Of a stretch of DNA of 64,000 nucleotides, positions 41,634 to 50,354 are shown piece by piece. This DNA comes from Algoriphagus sp. (GTDB taxonomy: Bacteria > Bacteroidota > Bacteroidia > Cytophagales > Cyclobacteriaceae): NCBI GenBank assembly GCA_029945945.1, contig JAQSDM010000013.1, positions 415,223-479,222 on the forward strand, read 5' to 3'. The translations under genes were made by a program, and so were the position numbers. Position 1 is the stretch's first letter, and each line of letters starts with the position of its first letter. The notes beneath the pieces were generated by a model. The model ran no database searches and was not told where the DNA came from. It was given only the letters and a program-made list of their open reading frames with translations.

Positions 41634-42395
41634 ATGACCAAAATCGAATACAAAGACTTACTAGATGCTGGTGTCCACTTTGGACACTTAACGAGAAAGT
41701 GGGATCCAAGAATGTCTCCATACATCTTTATGGAGAAGAATGGCATCCATATTATCGATCTTAATAAAACGCTTGCTTGCCTCGACGAAGCATCTAATGC
41801 AATCAAGCACATTGTACGCTCTGGCAAAAAGGTGATGTTCGTCGCCACTAAAAAACAAGCCAAAGACCTGGTAGCTGCAGAAGCTGTAAGACTTAACATG
41901 CCTTTCGTAACTGAAAGGTGGTTAGGTGGTATGTTGACCAACTTCGCTACTATCCGTAAGTCCTTGAAAAAAATGTCTTCACTCGAGAAATTGATGAAAG
42001 AAGATGCTTACAAGAACTTGGCTAAAAAAGAGCGATTGATGGTAAGCCGTGATAAAGAGAAAATGGAAAACGTGCTCGGCGGTATCGCTGATCTAAGCAG
42101 ACTTCCTGCAGCTCTTTTCGTAGTAGACATCAAAAGAGAACACATCGCAATTGCTGAAGCAAAAAAGCTTGGTATCCCTGTTTTCGCATTAGTGGACACG
42201 AACTCAAACCCGAACGAGGTTGACTTCCCTATTCCTGCTAATGATGATGCTTTCAAATCCGTATCCTTGCTTGTAAAGGCATTTGGTGCAGCTATCGAAG
42301 AAGGTCTTTCTGAAAGAAAGAGAGACAAAGACGATGCTAAACTGACTGAGGAGGAAGAAGCAAAAAGAGCTGTTGACGCTGAAACACAAGAATAA
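41634..42395 (+). CDS. rpsB: 30S ribosomal protein S2
   Basis: 253 residues. S2 is a late-assembling small-subunit protein. The N terminus EYKDLLDAGVHFGHLTRKW with the core KWDPRMSPYIFMEKNGIHII and VTERWLGGMLTNFATIRKSL are signature S2 regions. The C terminus is acidic and Lys/Glu rich (about 225-253). It belongs to the rplM-rpsI-rpsB operon, and a terminator separates it from tsf. Confidence 0.98.
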   Translation: MTKIEYKDLLDAGVHFGHLTRKWDPRMSPYIFMEKNGIHIIDLNKTLACLDEASNAIKHIVRSGKKVMFVATKKQAKDLVAAEAVRLNMPFVTERWLGGMLTNFATIRKSLKKMSSLEKLMKEDAYKNLAKKERLMVSRDKEKMENVLGGIADLSRLPAALFVVDIKREHIAIAEAKKLGIPVFALVDTNSNPNEVDFPIPANDDAFKSVSLLVKAFGAAIEEGLSERKRDKDDAKLTEEEEAKRAVDAETQE

Positions 42396-42417
42396 TCCAC
42401 ACTGTGTTTTGAAATAT

Positions 42418-42456
42418 AAAAATTGAACATTTGGTCACGGCCTTTGTTCAATTTTT
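42418..42456 (+). terminator. Terminator between rpsB and tsf
   Basis: TTGAACA (42423-42429) pairs with TGTTCAA (42445-42451), extended by A5/T5 flanking pairs and followed by more T. A GGxxxxxxCC pair lies inside the loop. Confidence 0.7.
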
Positions 42457-42592
42457 TTGTTTTAACTCTCCATTCCCTGAGAGTTCTTAATCAGAACTCA
42501 ACAATAATCAGATCCTCAAAGGCTTTCTAATCTGAAGCCCGAGCATCTAAAAAATAAGAACTATATCCCGTTTATATTAAACTGAATAGACA

Positions 42593-43423
42593 ATGGCAAT
42601 TACTGCACAAGAAGTAAACAAACTGAGACAAATGACCGGTTCCGGTATGATGGATTGCAAAAAAGCTTTGACTGAAGCTGATGGCGATTTTGAAAAAGCG
42701 GTTGACATCCTCAGAAAAAAAGGTCAGAAAGTATCTGCATCAAGAGCAGATCGCGAAACCAAAGAAGGAGTAGTAGTAACCCGTGTATCTGAAGATGGTA
42801 CCACAGGAACATTGCTTTCTCTTACTTGCGAAACTGACTTTGTGGCTAAAAACGAAGAATTCGGAGCTTTTGCAAATACTTTACTAGACATGGCTGTTTC
42901 TAACAACTGTGCTACTGTTGAAGAAATCCATGCTCTTCCTTTCGGTGACCTTACGACTGCTGAGAAGATCATCGAAATGACTGGTAAAATCGGTGAAAAA
43001 ATCGAGATCTCTCATTACGTAGTGATCAAAGCTGAGTCTGTCGTTCCTTACATCCACTCCAATGGTAAATTGGGTGTATTGGTAGGTTTGGTAAACACAA
43101 GCGGATCTGACGTTGAAGAAGCAGGTAAAGACGTAGCAATGCAAATTGCTGCAATGAACCCGGTTGCTGTTGACAAAGATGGTGTGGATGCTACAACTAT
43201 CGAAAGAGAAATCGAAATTGGTAAAGAGCAGGCAAGACAAGAAGGCAAGCCTGAAGAAATGTTGGAAAAAATCGCTTTGGGTAAACTTCAGAAGTTCTAC
43301 AAAGAAAGCACGCTTCTTAGCCAGGTTTTCGTAAAAGACAACAGCAAGACAATTGCTCAGTATCTTGACGGAGTAAGCAAAGGCTTGACAGTTTCTGCTT
43401 TCAAAAGAATCTCTATCGGTTAA
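42593..43423 (+). CDS. tsf: Translation elongation factor Ts
   Basis: 276 residues. Exchanges GDP for GTP on EF-Tu. The N-terminal UBA-like domain carries VNKLRQMTGSGMMDCKKAL and the family TxDxxxAxxxLRxKG-like stretch continues. The dimerisation and core domains include LTCETDFVAKNEEF. It lies 197 bp after rpsB, with a terminator between, so expression is at least partly separate. A strong hairpin terminator follows. Confidence 0.98.
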   Translation: MAITAQEVNKLRQMTGSGMMDCKKALTEADGDFEKAVDILRKKGQKVSASRADRETKEGVVVTRVSEDGTTGTLLSLTCETDFVAKNEEFGAFANTLLDMAVSNNCATVEEIHALPFGDLTTAEKIIEMTGKIGEKIEISHYVVIKAESVVPYIHSNGKLGVLVGLVNTSGSDVEEAGKDVAMQIAAMNPVAVDKDGVDATTIEREIEIGKEQARQEGKPEEMLEKIALGKLQKFYKESTLLSQVFVKDNSKTIAQYLDGVSKGLTVSAFKRISIG

Positions 43424-43462
43424 TTGATTTATTGCCTTCCGGCAAAATCATAAACTCATAAA

Positions 43463-43494
43463 AAAACCCATCCAATTAATTTTGGATGGGTTTT
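43463..43494. terminator. Bidirectional terminator of tsf and pepP
   Basis: AAAACCCATCCAA (43463-43475) pairs with TTGGATGGGTTTT (43482-43494), with flanking A and T runs. It lies between two convergent genes. Confidence 0.88.
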
Positions 43495-43514
43495 TCATTT
43501 TCAATCGATGAAAG

Positions 43515-44804
43515 TTAACGATTCATCAATTCCTCAATCTCCTCCGCTTCAATCGGAATATTTCGCATCAGGTCAAAAACGCCATTTTCCCGAACGACCA
43601 CATTATTTTCTAACCGAATCCCGAATCCTTCTTCAGGAATATAAATTCCTGGTTCCACAGTAAAGACCATTCCCGAAGTGATTGGATAATGCATCGTACC
43701 CACGTCATGCACGTCCAATCCCAAATGATGGGAAGTCCCATGCATGAAATATTTTTTGAAGGCCGGCCAGTTCGGATCCTGATTTTTGATGTCAGTTTGA
43801 TCAATCAAACCTAATCCAACCAATTCACTTTGCATGATCAGACCCACTTCTTTGTGATAATCCTGAATATTAATTCCAGGTCTTAAAAGATTCATTGCTG
43901 CTCTCTTCACTCTCAAAACCGCATCGTAAACTGAACGTTGTCTTGGTGTGAATCTTCCGTTGACCGGAATTGTCCTGGTCATGTCCGCATTGTAATTTCC
44001 ATATTCAGCAGCTACGTCCATCAGCAATAATTCTCCCTCAAGACAGGCTTTGTTATTTTCAATGTAATGCAAAACACATGCACTGGCTCCCGATGCAATA
44101 ATCGGCTCATAGGCAAAACCCTTGCTTCGATTTCTCACAAACTCATGGAGATACTCCGCCTCAATTTCGTATTCAGTGACACTGGGTTTCACAAATGACA
44201 ACACTCTTCGAAATCCCTTCTCTGTTATATCACAGGCTATTTGAAGCTGATCAATTTCTTCTTGCTCTTTCACTCCTCTCAATTCATGCATGATCGGTGC
44301 GGAGCGCTCATACGCATGCAAAGGGTATTTTTCTTTACAGGTCTTGATGAATCTGGCATCGCTTGTTTCAACTACTACACCGGCACGCAAATGCTCATTG
44401 GTGTTCAGATAGATTCTTTCAGAAAGTGCAACTACCGTATTCAGGACCTGGTCAAAATTGGCAAGCCATTGAATATTTTTAATGCCTGAAGCAGCCTCAG
44501 CTTCTTCCTTCGTGTATTTATGACCTTCCCAGATAACAATGAGCTCGCTAGTTTCTCTTAGAAAAAGCACTTCACGCATTGCAGGATTTGGGCAATCGGG
44601 AGCTAAAAGTAAAATGGTCTCTTCCTGATCTATCCCGGTAAGGTAAAACAAATCATTATTCTGTCGGAACCGCATTGTACCATCCGCATTGGTCGGCATG
44701 ATGTCGTTTGAATTAAAAATCGCAACGCTCTTCTTTGCAAGTTTTGCTGCAAATTTTGAGCGATTTCGCTGATACAATTCTTTGGGAAGTGGATTATATT
44801 TCAT
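43515..44804 (-). CDS. pepP: Xaa-Pro aminopeptidase (aminopeptidase P)
   Basis: Releases the N-terminal residue next to Pro; dinuclear-metal M24 peptidase. 429 residues. The N-terminal creatinase-like domain has FRQNNDLFYLTGIDQEET. The C-terminal pita-bread domain has metal ligands in LLMDVAAEYGNYNADMTRT (two Asp), HGTSHHLGLDVHDVG (His) and FTVEPGIYIPEEGFGIRLEN (Glu, Glu). It lies 28 bp after the glycosyltransferase gene in the same direction, so they may share a transcript. Cytosolic. Confidence 0.94.
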   Translation of the reverse strand: MKYNPLPKELYQRNRSKFAAKLAKKSVAIFNSNDIMPTNADGTMRFRQNNDLFYLTGIDQEETILLLAPDCPNPAMREVLFLRETSELIVIWEGHKYTKEEAEAASGIKNIQWLANFDQVLNTVVALSERIYLNTNEHLRAGVVVETSDARFIKTCKEKYPLHAYERSAPIMHELRGVKEQEEIDQLQIACDITEKGFRRVLSFVKPSVTEYEIEAEYLHEFVRNRSKGFAYEPIIASGASACVLHYIENNKACLEGELLLMDVAAEYGNYNADMTRTIPVNGRFTPRQRSVYDAVLRVKRAAMNLLRPGINIQDYHKEVGLIMQSELVGLGLIDQTDIKNQDPNWPAFKKYFMHGTSHHLGLDVHDVGTMHYPITSGMVFTVEPGIYIPEEGFGIRLENNVVVRENGVFDLMRNIPIEAEEIEELMNR

Positions 44805-44832
44805 TCTGATAAGTGATTTTCCTTTTTGATAA

Positions 44833-45663
44833 TTAACGTTTAATCAGACCATTTTTACAAATGAACCTATTTGCTTGCTGATTACTTTTCATGATCTGGA
44901 GATTTTCTTCCTGATCAGTCCAACTCTCTTTGTGGTACAAATGATATTGAACTGCCAAATTCCTGACGGATTTCAATTCATATCCCAATCCCTGAAACCT
45001 CCACAATAAATCCGCATCCTCGCCGACTGCAGGTTTCTCATAGTCTTCATCAAACCCGTTGATGGCTTCGATCGCTTTCCTGTGAAAAGACATGTTACAT
45101 CCTTTGAGGTGTCGCATTTTCCGGACCTTTGTTAAAAATCCAAGGATGCCAGAAGGATTGATAAAAAGTCCTTCCTCCACAAATGCACCTCCTTGTTTTT
45201 TGATTTTTGAAAAATTCGCAAGAATCCTCAAATTCATTTCCTCTGGTTTTAAGTTTCCGGAAATCAATAGCTGACTGGTTTCGGGATCCAATTTTATTCG
45301 TTTGCCTGCCAGGATGGATTTTTCATCCGCCATTTTCCAATGGAACTCCATAAACCTCGGATGCAACACACAATCCCCGTCAATAAAAACCAACCAATCC
45401 GACTTCGCTTCAAGAATTGCCCGGTTTAAGGCTCTGTTTTTTCTCCATCCTAGATCTTCCTGAGTCAAATGCCTTACCGGAAAAGGCATCTTAAGCTGAG
45501 GAATGAAGTCTCTCATTTCCTTACTTTCCCCGTCTTCAGAAATGATTACTTCGAAATTTTGGAAGGTCTGACCAGAAAGCGATTTTAGCACAGCATCCAA
45601 AAAAGAGATGTTTTTGTAGACAGAAATGATGAGTGAGGATTGAATCTCTTTGATATTTGGCAT
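44833..45663 (-). CDS. Glycosyltransferase family 2
   Basis: 276-residue GT-A-fold transferase. N-terminal SLIISVYKNISFLDAVLKS and FEVIISEDGESKEM match the GT2 donor-binding region, followed by WLVFIDGDCVLHPRF with the DxD motif (DGD). The C-terminal part has AVGEDADLLWRFQGLGYEL, as in GT7-like extensions. Donor and acceptor are unknown; no polysaccharide cluster is nearby. No membrane segment, so it acts on the cytoplasmic face. It is upstream of pepP by 28 bp. Confidence 0.9.
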   Translation of the reverse strand: MPNIKEIQSSLIISVYKNISFLDAVLKSLSGQTFQNFEVIISEDGESKEMRDFIPQLKMPFPVRHLTQEDLGWRKNRALNRAILEAKSDWLVFIDGDCVLHPRFMEFHWKMADEKSILAGKRIKLDPETSQLLISGNLKPEEMNLRILANFSKIKKQGGAFVEEGLFINPSGILGFLTKVRKMRHLKGCNMSFHRKAIEAINGFDEDYEKPAVGEDADLLWRFQGLGYELKSVRNLAVQYHLYHKESWTDQEENLQIMKSNQQANRFICKNGLIKR

Positions 45664-45682
45664 AAATCTTCAAATAACTAAA

Positions 45683-45720
45683 CCTCTCAAGGGAAACCCT
45701 TGTTCTTTGAAATCAAGAGG
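45683..45720. other. Two-tier inverted repeat upstream of the glycosyltransferase
   Basis: CAAGGG (45688-45693) pairs with CCCTTG (45697-45702) over an AAA loop, and the flanking CCTCT (45683-45687) pairs with AGAGG (45716-45720). It lies between divergent genes. It may be an operator or mRNA structure; its function is not evident. Confidence 0.3.
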
Positions 45721-45813
45721 ATTTTGGATGGGTTGAGTACAAACTTAACATTATTCAAATCGAGATGAAAAAGAGGATTTTTTCATTACTTTCAATTTAT
45801 AACCATTCAGTGC

Positions 45814-47040
45814 ATGTACCAAATCAAGGAGCTGTCAAACGGAATACGAATCGTTCATCAGGAAGTAACCCACACCCGATTAGTTCATTGTGGATTTATT
45901 CTGAACATCGGTAGCCGGGACGAAACCAAAGAACAGGAAGGGCTTACTCATTTCTGGGAGCACATGGCTTTCAAGGGTACCAAAAAAAGAAAGACCTTCC
46001 ATATCCTCAATCGCCTGGAATCTTTGGGAGGTGAGCTGAACGCTTACACCACCAAAGAGAAGGTTTGTTTTTACGCTTCCATCCTGAAAGACCATTACAA
46101 CAAAGCTGCTGAGTTACTTTTTGACATTACATTCAACAGCACTTTTCCGCAAAAGCAAATTGAGAAAGAACGACAGGTGATTTTGGAGGAAATGGCTATG
46201 TATCGTGATTCTCCGGATGATTCGATCATGGATGAACTGGATGAACTGGTTTTTGAGCATCATGCACTAGGTAGAAATATTCTGGGAACTGAGGAAACAG
46301 TCGGTGGATTTTCCCAGGGAGATTTCTTTGATTTCATTTCCACCAGGCTGGATACTTACCAAATTGTCTTTTCGATTGTTGGAAATATTTCTTTTGAAAA
46401 AGCCCTCAAAGTGATCGAAGGCCCATTGAATGAAATCCAGTCTAAAAGGAGTTTGTATGTCAGAAATGGCTTTCATGATTACACTCCTAAACAAAAAGTC
46501 GTATCTCGCGAAGTGACTCAGTCCTTATGTGCCATTGGAAAACCCGCCTATAACCTTCACGATCCAAAGAGATTCAAGCTTCATCTGCTCAATAATATTC
46601 TGGGAGGGCCGAGCATGAATAGTCGGCTAAACCTCAGCCTGCGGGAAAATCATGGCTATGTCTACAGCATCGAATCAAGCTATCAGGCCTTTTCAGACAC
46701 CGGTTTCTTTGGAATTTTCTTTGGAACCGAGGAGAAAACGCTCAAAAAAGCACAGGCCTTGGTAATGAGAGAAATGGAAAAGCTGCGGACCAAAAAATTG
46801 GGGATCGTCCAGCTTCAAATGTCAAAAGATCAGACGATCGGTCAGATGGCGATGGCAGAAGAAAATTACGCGGCCCTGATGCTTGTTTATGGGAAAAGCC
46901 TGATCGATCACGGAAAAATTGAACCATTGGATAGTATCTTTGACCGAATCCGGTCCACCACTGCAGAAGAACTCCAGGAAATCGCTCAGGAGATCTTCAA
47001 TCCGGACCAGTTAAGCTTCCTTACCTACATCCCTCATTAA
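45814..47040 (+). CDS. M16-family zinc peptidase
   Basis: 408-residue insulinase-family protein of the short bacterial M16B type. The inverted zinc motif HFWEH is in EGLTHFWEHMAFKGT (about residues 46-54), the third ligand Glu in RQVILEEMAMYRDSPDD (about 130). The C-terminal half-barrel has NILGGPSMNSRLNLSLREN and YSIESSYQAFSDTGFF, typical of M16 domain 2. Soluble, no signal peptide seen. It is upstream of an O-methyltransferase gene by 2 bp, so they are coupled. Substrate unknown. Confidence 0.92.
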   Translation: MYQIKELSNGIRIVHQEVTHTRLVHCGFILNIGSRDETKEQEGLTHFWEHMAFKGTKKRKTFHILNRLESLGGELNAYTTKEKVCFYASILKDHYNKAAELLFDITFNSTFPQKQIEKERQVILEEMAMYRDSPDDSIMDELDELVFEHHALGRNILGTEETVGGFSQGDFFDFISTRLDTYQIVFSIVGNISFEKALKVIEGPLNEIQSKRSLYVRNGFHDYTPKQKVVSREVTQSLCAIGKPAYNLHDPKRFKLHLLNNILGGPSMNSRLNLSLRENHGYVYSIESSYQAFSDTGFFGIFFGTEEKTLKKAQALVMREMEKLRTKKLGIVQLQMSKDQTIGQMAMAEENYAALMLVYGKSLIDHGKIEPLDSIFDRIRSTTAEELQEIAQEIFNPDQLSFLTYIPH

Positions 47041-47042
47041 GT

Positions 47043-47687
47043 ATGGAGTTTATTGACCCGGCTTTATTAGCCTATTGCGAAGCACACACTTCCGGAGAAG
47101 ATGCTCTATTGAAGAAAATCACTCGTGAGACACAAGCAAAAGTCTTGATGCCTCGGATGCTTTCAGGGCATTTGCAGGGAAAAATGCTTGAGCTTTTCAC
47201 CAAAATGCTCCGCCCTGAAACCATTCTGGAAATAGGAACTTACACGGGTTATTCCGGAGTATGCCTTGCCAGAGGATTGAAGAAAGGCGGTAAACTCATC
47301 ACCCTCGATATCAACGATGAACTGGAAACAATGGTAAGGGGATTTTTTGCAGAAAGCGGACTGGCAGAACAAATCGATTACCGATTGGGAAATGCTCTTG
47401 AGATCATCCCTACCCTTTCCGGCCCATTCGATTTGGTCTTTATTGATGCCGATAAATTTAACAACTCAACCTATTATGATCTGATCATCGACAAAGTTCG
47501 TCCCGGAGGAATTATCCTCGCAGACAATGTTCTTTGGTCCGGAAAAGTCTTAGTCGCAGAAGGTCAGAAAATTGACAAAGACACTAAAGCCATTTTGGAT
47601 TTCAACGATAAGATTCAAAACGACCCAAGAGTTGAGAATGTCCTCCTTCCTATCCGGGATGGCATTATGATGGCCAGAAAAATCTAA
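47043..47687 (+). CDS. O-methyltransferase (CCoAOMT-like)
   Basis: 214-residue SAM-dependent methyltransferase. Motif I is TILEIGTYTGYSGVCLARGL, and the metal/substrate site is FDLVFIDADKFNNSTYYDLI with the Asp of the divalent-cation site, then GGIILADNVLWSG. This is the catechol/caffeoyl-CoA O-methyltransferase family, also widespread in bacteria with unknown acceptors. ATG lies 2 bp after the peptidase stop. Cytosolic. Confidence 0.92.
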   Translation: MEFIDPALLAYCEAHTSGEDALLKKITRETQAKVLMPRMLSGHLQGKMLELFTKMLRPETILEIGTYTGYSGVCLARGLKKGGKLITLDINDELETMVRGFFAESGLAEQIDYRLGNALEIIPTLSGPFDLVFIDADKFNNSTYYDLIIDKVRPGGIILADNVLWSGKVLVAEGQKIDKDTKAILDFNDKIQNDPRVENVLLPIRDGIMMARKI

Positions 47688-47754
47688 GTTTTTCAAAAAG
47701 AGGAATCATTTTTGCTGAAAGTAGGCTTGATTAACAGATGAAAGCCAATTTCTA

Positions 47755-49338
47755 ATGAAACCCCATCGATTATCCTTACCACTTTTCATTCTATTAATTT
47801 TTTTCTCCCCCGTGGTTTTTGGCCAGATTCCACAGGTTCCGGCTGAACTTGAGTTTGCAGATATTATAGTCCGAATCAACCCCCAGGCCAGAAGAGAAAT
47901 TCAGCTGGACGTGGATGCTCAATACAGAAATCAATCTTATTTTAAAGTAAAGCAGGAGCGTGTAAATCTTTACATGCCTACGATAGAACGCGTTCTGAGA
48001 GAAAACGGAGTTCCAGAAGATTTGAAATACCTAGTTATTCAGGAGAGTGGTCTGATCGCGGATGCTGAATCAACTTCAAACGCTGTGGGCTTTTGGCAGT
48101 TTAAACAGGGAACTGCAGAAGAAGTATTCCTGAGAGTGGATGCACATATCGATGAACGAAAAAATATCGTTTCCTCCACGCGTGGCGCGGCTCTTTACCT
48201 GAAAAAGCACAACAATACCTTCGACAACTGGATGTGTGCTTTAGTTTCTTACCAAATGGGTTTGGGAGGAGCTAAGGCCTATTTCGGAAACCAATACAAT
48301 GGGAAACAAATCGTGGATGTGGATAGAAATACCCATTGGTATTTCAAAAAATTTCTGGCCCATAAAATCGCTTTCGAGAGCCAACTCACTTATTTCGTAA
48401 GCAATAAGCAAATGATGGAAGTACCTGTGCAAGGACCAACAACTTTGGCAGCTTTGGCAAAAAAATATGGTGTGACCGAAGATCACATGAAAGAGTATAA
48501 TAAATGGACGAGTAACGGAAAAATCCCCGGAGATCGGTCCTATACTTTGGTCTATATCAAGGACGGATCAATTCCTGTGCAACCTGCGATTGTCCAAAAA
48601 ACAGAAACTCCGAAACAAACCACCACCACTGCAGCCTTCAAAGCTTCTCCTGCCTATAAACAAGCTAATTCATACCCTAAAATCTCGGGTAATACCACCA
48701 AAGCAAGCCAGCCCAATCAGATCACAGTAAATGATTTGGATGGAGTCCAAGCGCCTCAAACAACCACTCAGACTAAGTTTTCAGACCAAATTGGTTTAAA
48801 GGAAACTAAGTTCAGAAAGCTCAATGACCTGGAAGAAGCGGCGAGAATTGAGGCTGGAAAATACTATTACACCGAAAAGAAGAAACCATCTGCTGACATA
48901 GCAACTCACGTTGTCCAGCCAGGAGAAAGCCTTTGGTCCATTTCTCAAAAATATGGAATCAAGCTTTCTGCCTTGAAGTCTAAAAACAGAATTCGAAGAG
49001 ATACCGAATTGAAAGTGGGCATGATCCTGAATTTACAAGAACCGAGGAAACGAGGTGAAGAGATTCCAATCATGCAGATATCAACTCCAGCTCCCAAAAA
49101 ACAAGTTGTAGCAGAAGTATCCCGGGAACCTGAGCGGGCACCAACTGTTTCCAAAGTCACGGCGCCTTCCAGAACTTCTGAACCTTCAAGAATTACCCAT
49201 TCTGTAGCTCAGGGAGAGACTCTTTTTGCGATCAGCAAAAAGTACGGAGTAAGTGTAGATCAGTTGAAATCCTGGAACAATATCGGAAGCCAAAACATCA
49301 TCAGCGTTGGTCAGAAATTGGTTATCTTAAAACCCTGA
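47755..49338 (+). CDS. Lytic transglycosylase with LysM repeats (MltD-like)
   Basis: 527-residue periplasmic peptidoglycan-cleaving protein. A signal peptide (FILLIFFSPVVFGQ) is followed by an SLT domain (about 60-220) with catalytic Glu in YLVIQESGLIADAEST and NAVGFWQFKQGTAEE. Three LysM-type repeats follow: a degenerate one (TLAALAKKYGVTEDHMKEYN) near 225 and canonical ones at THVVQPGESLWSISQKYGI and THSVAQGETLFAISKKYGV. Low-complexity Thr/Ser/Pro linkers separate them. It probably acts in the periplasm on cell wall turnover. A DUF3078 gene follows after 20 bp. Confidence 0.93.
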   Translation: MKPHRLSLPLFILLIFFSPVVFGQIPQVPAELEFADIIVRINPQARREIQLDVDAQYRNQSYFKVKQERVNLYMPTIERVLRENGVPEDLKYLVIQESGLIADAESTSNAVGFWQFKQGTAEEVFLRVDAHIDERKNIVSSTRGAALYLKKHNNTFDNWMCALVSYQMGLGGAKAYFGNQYNGKQIVDVDRNTHWYFKKFLAHKIAFESQLTYFVSNKQMMEVPVQGPTTLAALAKKYGVTEDHMKEYNKWTSNGKIPGDRSYTLVYIKDGSIPVQPAIVQKTETPKQTTTTAAFKASPAYKQANSYPKISGNTTKASQPNQITVNDLDGVQAPQTTTQTKFSDQIGLKETKFRKLNDLEEAARIEAGKYYYTEKKKPSADIATHVVQPGESLWSISQKYGIKLSALKSKNRIRRDTELKVGMILNLQEPRKRGEEIPIMQISTPAPKKQVVAEVSREPERAPTVSKVTAPSRTSEPSRITHSVAQGETLFAISKKYGVSVDQLKSWNNIGSQNIISVGQKLVILKP

Positions 49339-49358
49339 CCTGATTGCCTCCATTTTCA

Positions 49359-50354
49359 ATGCGTAAATTCCTTTTGATTTTCGGGTTATTCCTGTTTTGT
49401 ATTAACCAGGCTGCCCTGGCGCAAGATCGGAAAATCATTCCCGACACCGTCCTGATTGGCGGAGATACTCTGATTATGTTGGGAGATTCTCTGCTGATCG
49501 ATGAGCCCGTAAAGGAGATCTTCTGGAAGACTGGTGGGAATTATAACCTCAATATCCAGCAAGTAACTCTAAGCAACTGGTCCGCCGGTGGTGCAAGTTC
49601 TTTTGCGCTTAACTCGGGTCTGACTCTTTTTGCAAATTATAAAAAGGATAAAAAAGTTTGGGACACACAGTTGACCCTCAATCTGGGATTTAACCGACAA
49701 AGTGATCGAAATGATTATTCAATTCGAAAGACGAATGACAACTTCGTTTTTGTGAGTAATTATGGACGGGAACTTTCACCGATGTATTATTTATCTACTC
49801 AACTAGATGCCAGAACCCAACTTCTGGATGGTTATAAATATTCAAGACCTCCAGGAAGCGATTTGGAAACTCGAACAAAAATCTCAGCTCTTCTCTCTCC
49901 TGGCTATATCCAGTCTTCCACCGGTCTGAATTATCGGCGGACTTACGAAAATAAAAGCAAACTTTCGGTCATCCTCTCTCCTTTCACGGGTCGATTCACA
50001 ATCGTAATGAATGATTCGCTCAGCCAGGCAGGAGCTTTTGGTGTGACTCCGGGGGAAAATGTAAGAGCCGAAGCTGGTATGTCCCTTGGCTCTTCTGTTG
50101 CGGATTTTCGATTGATGGAAAATGTGACCTGGAAAGCCGATTTGAATCTTTTCTCTAATTATGAAAGCTTTGGAAATTTGGTAGTCAACTTCAATTCAAG
50201 CATTCGAATGAAGGTGAATAAATTCATTTCCACCCGAATTGAGACGGCCGTTATTTACGATGAAAAGGTATTTATCAAGCAAGATGACGGCACCTCCAAA
50301 CAAGCGGTCCAACTTCAAAATCTCATTAATTTTGGGATTTCGCTGGACTTTTAG
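49359..50354 (+). CDS. DUF3078 domain-containing outer-envelope protein
   Basis: 331 residues with a signal peptide (LLIFGLFLFCINQAALA). The family motif FWKTGGNYNLNIQQVTLSNW is followed by GGASSFALNSGLTLFANYKK, WDTQLTLNLGF and alternating strands to the end, as in an outer-membrane beta-barrel. Function unknown. ATG at 49359 is preferred over the TTG at 49344. It follows the MltD-like gene and its stop overlaps the end of the tau frame of dnaX by 3 bp in the convergent direction. Confidence 0.9.
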   Translation: MRKFLLIFGLFLFCINQAALAQDRKIIPDTVLIGGDTLIMLGDSLLIDEPVKEIFWKTGGNYNLNIQQVTLSNWSAGGASSFALNSGLTLFANYKKDKKVWDTQLTLNLGFNRQSDRNDYSIRKTNDNFVFVSNYGRELSPMYYLSTQLDARTQLLDGYKYSRPPGSDLETRTKISALLSPGYIQSSTGLNYRRTYENKSKLSVILSPFTGRFTIVMNDSLSQAGAFGVTPGENVRAEAGMSLGSSVADFRLMENVTWKADLNLFSNYESFGNLVVNFNSSIRMKVNKFISTRIETAVIYDEKVFIKQDDGTSKQAVQLQNLINFGISLDF

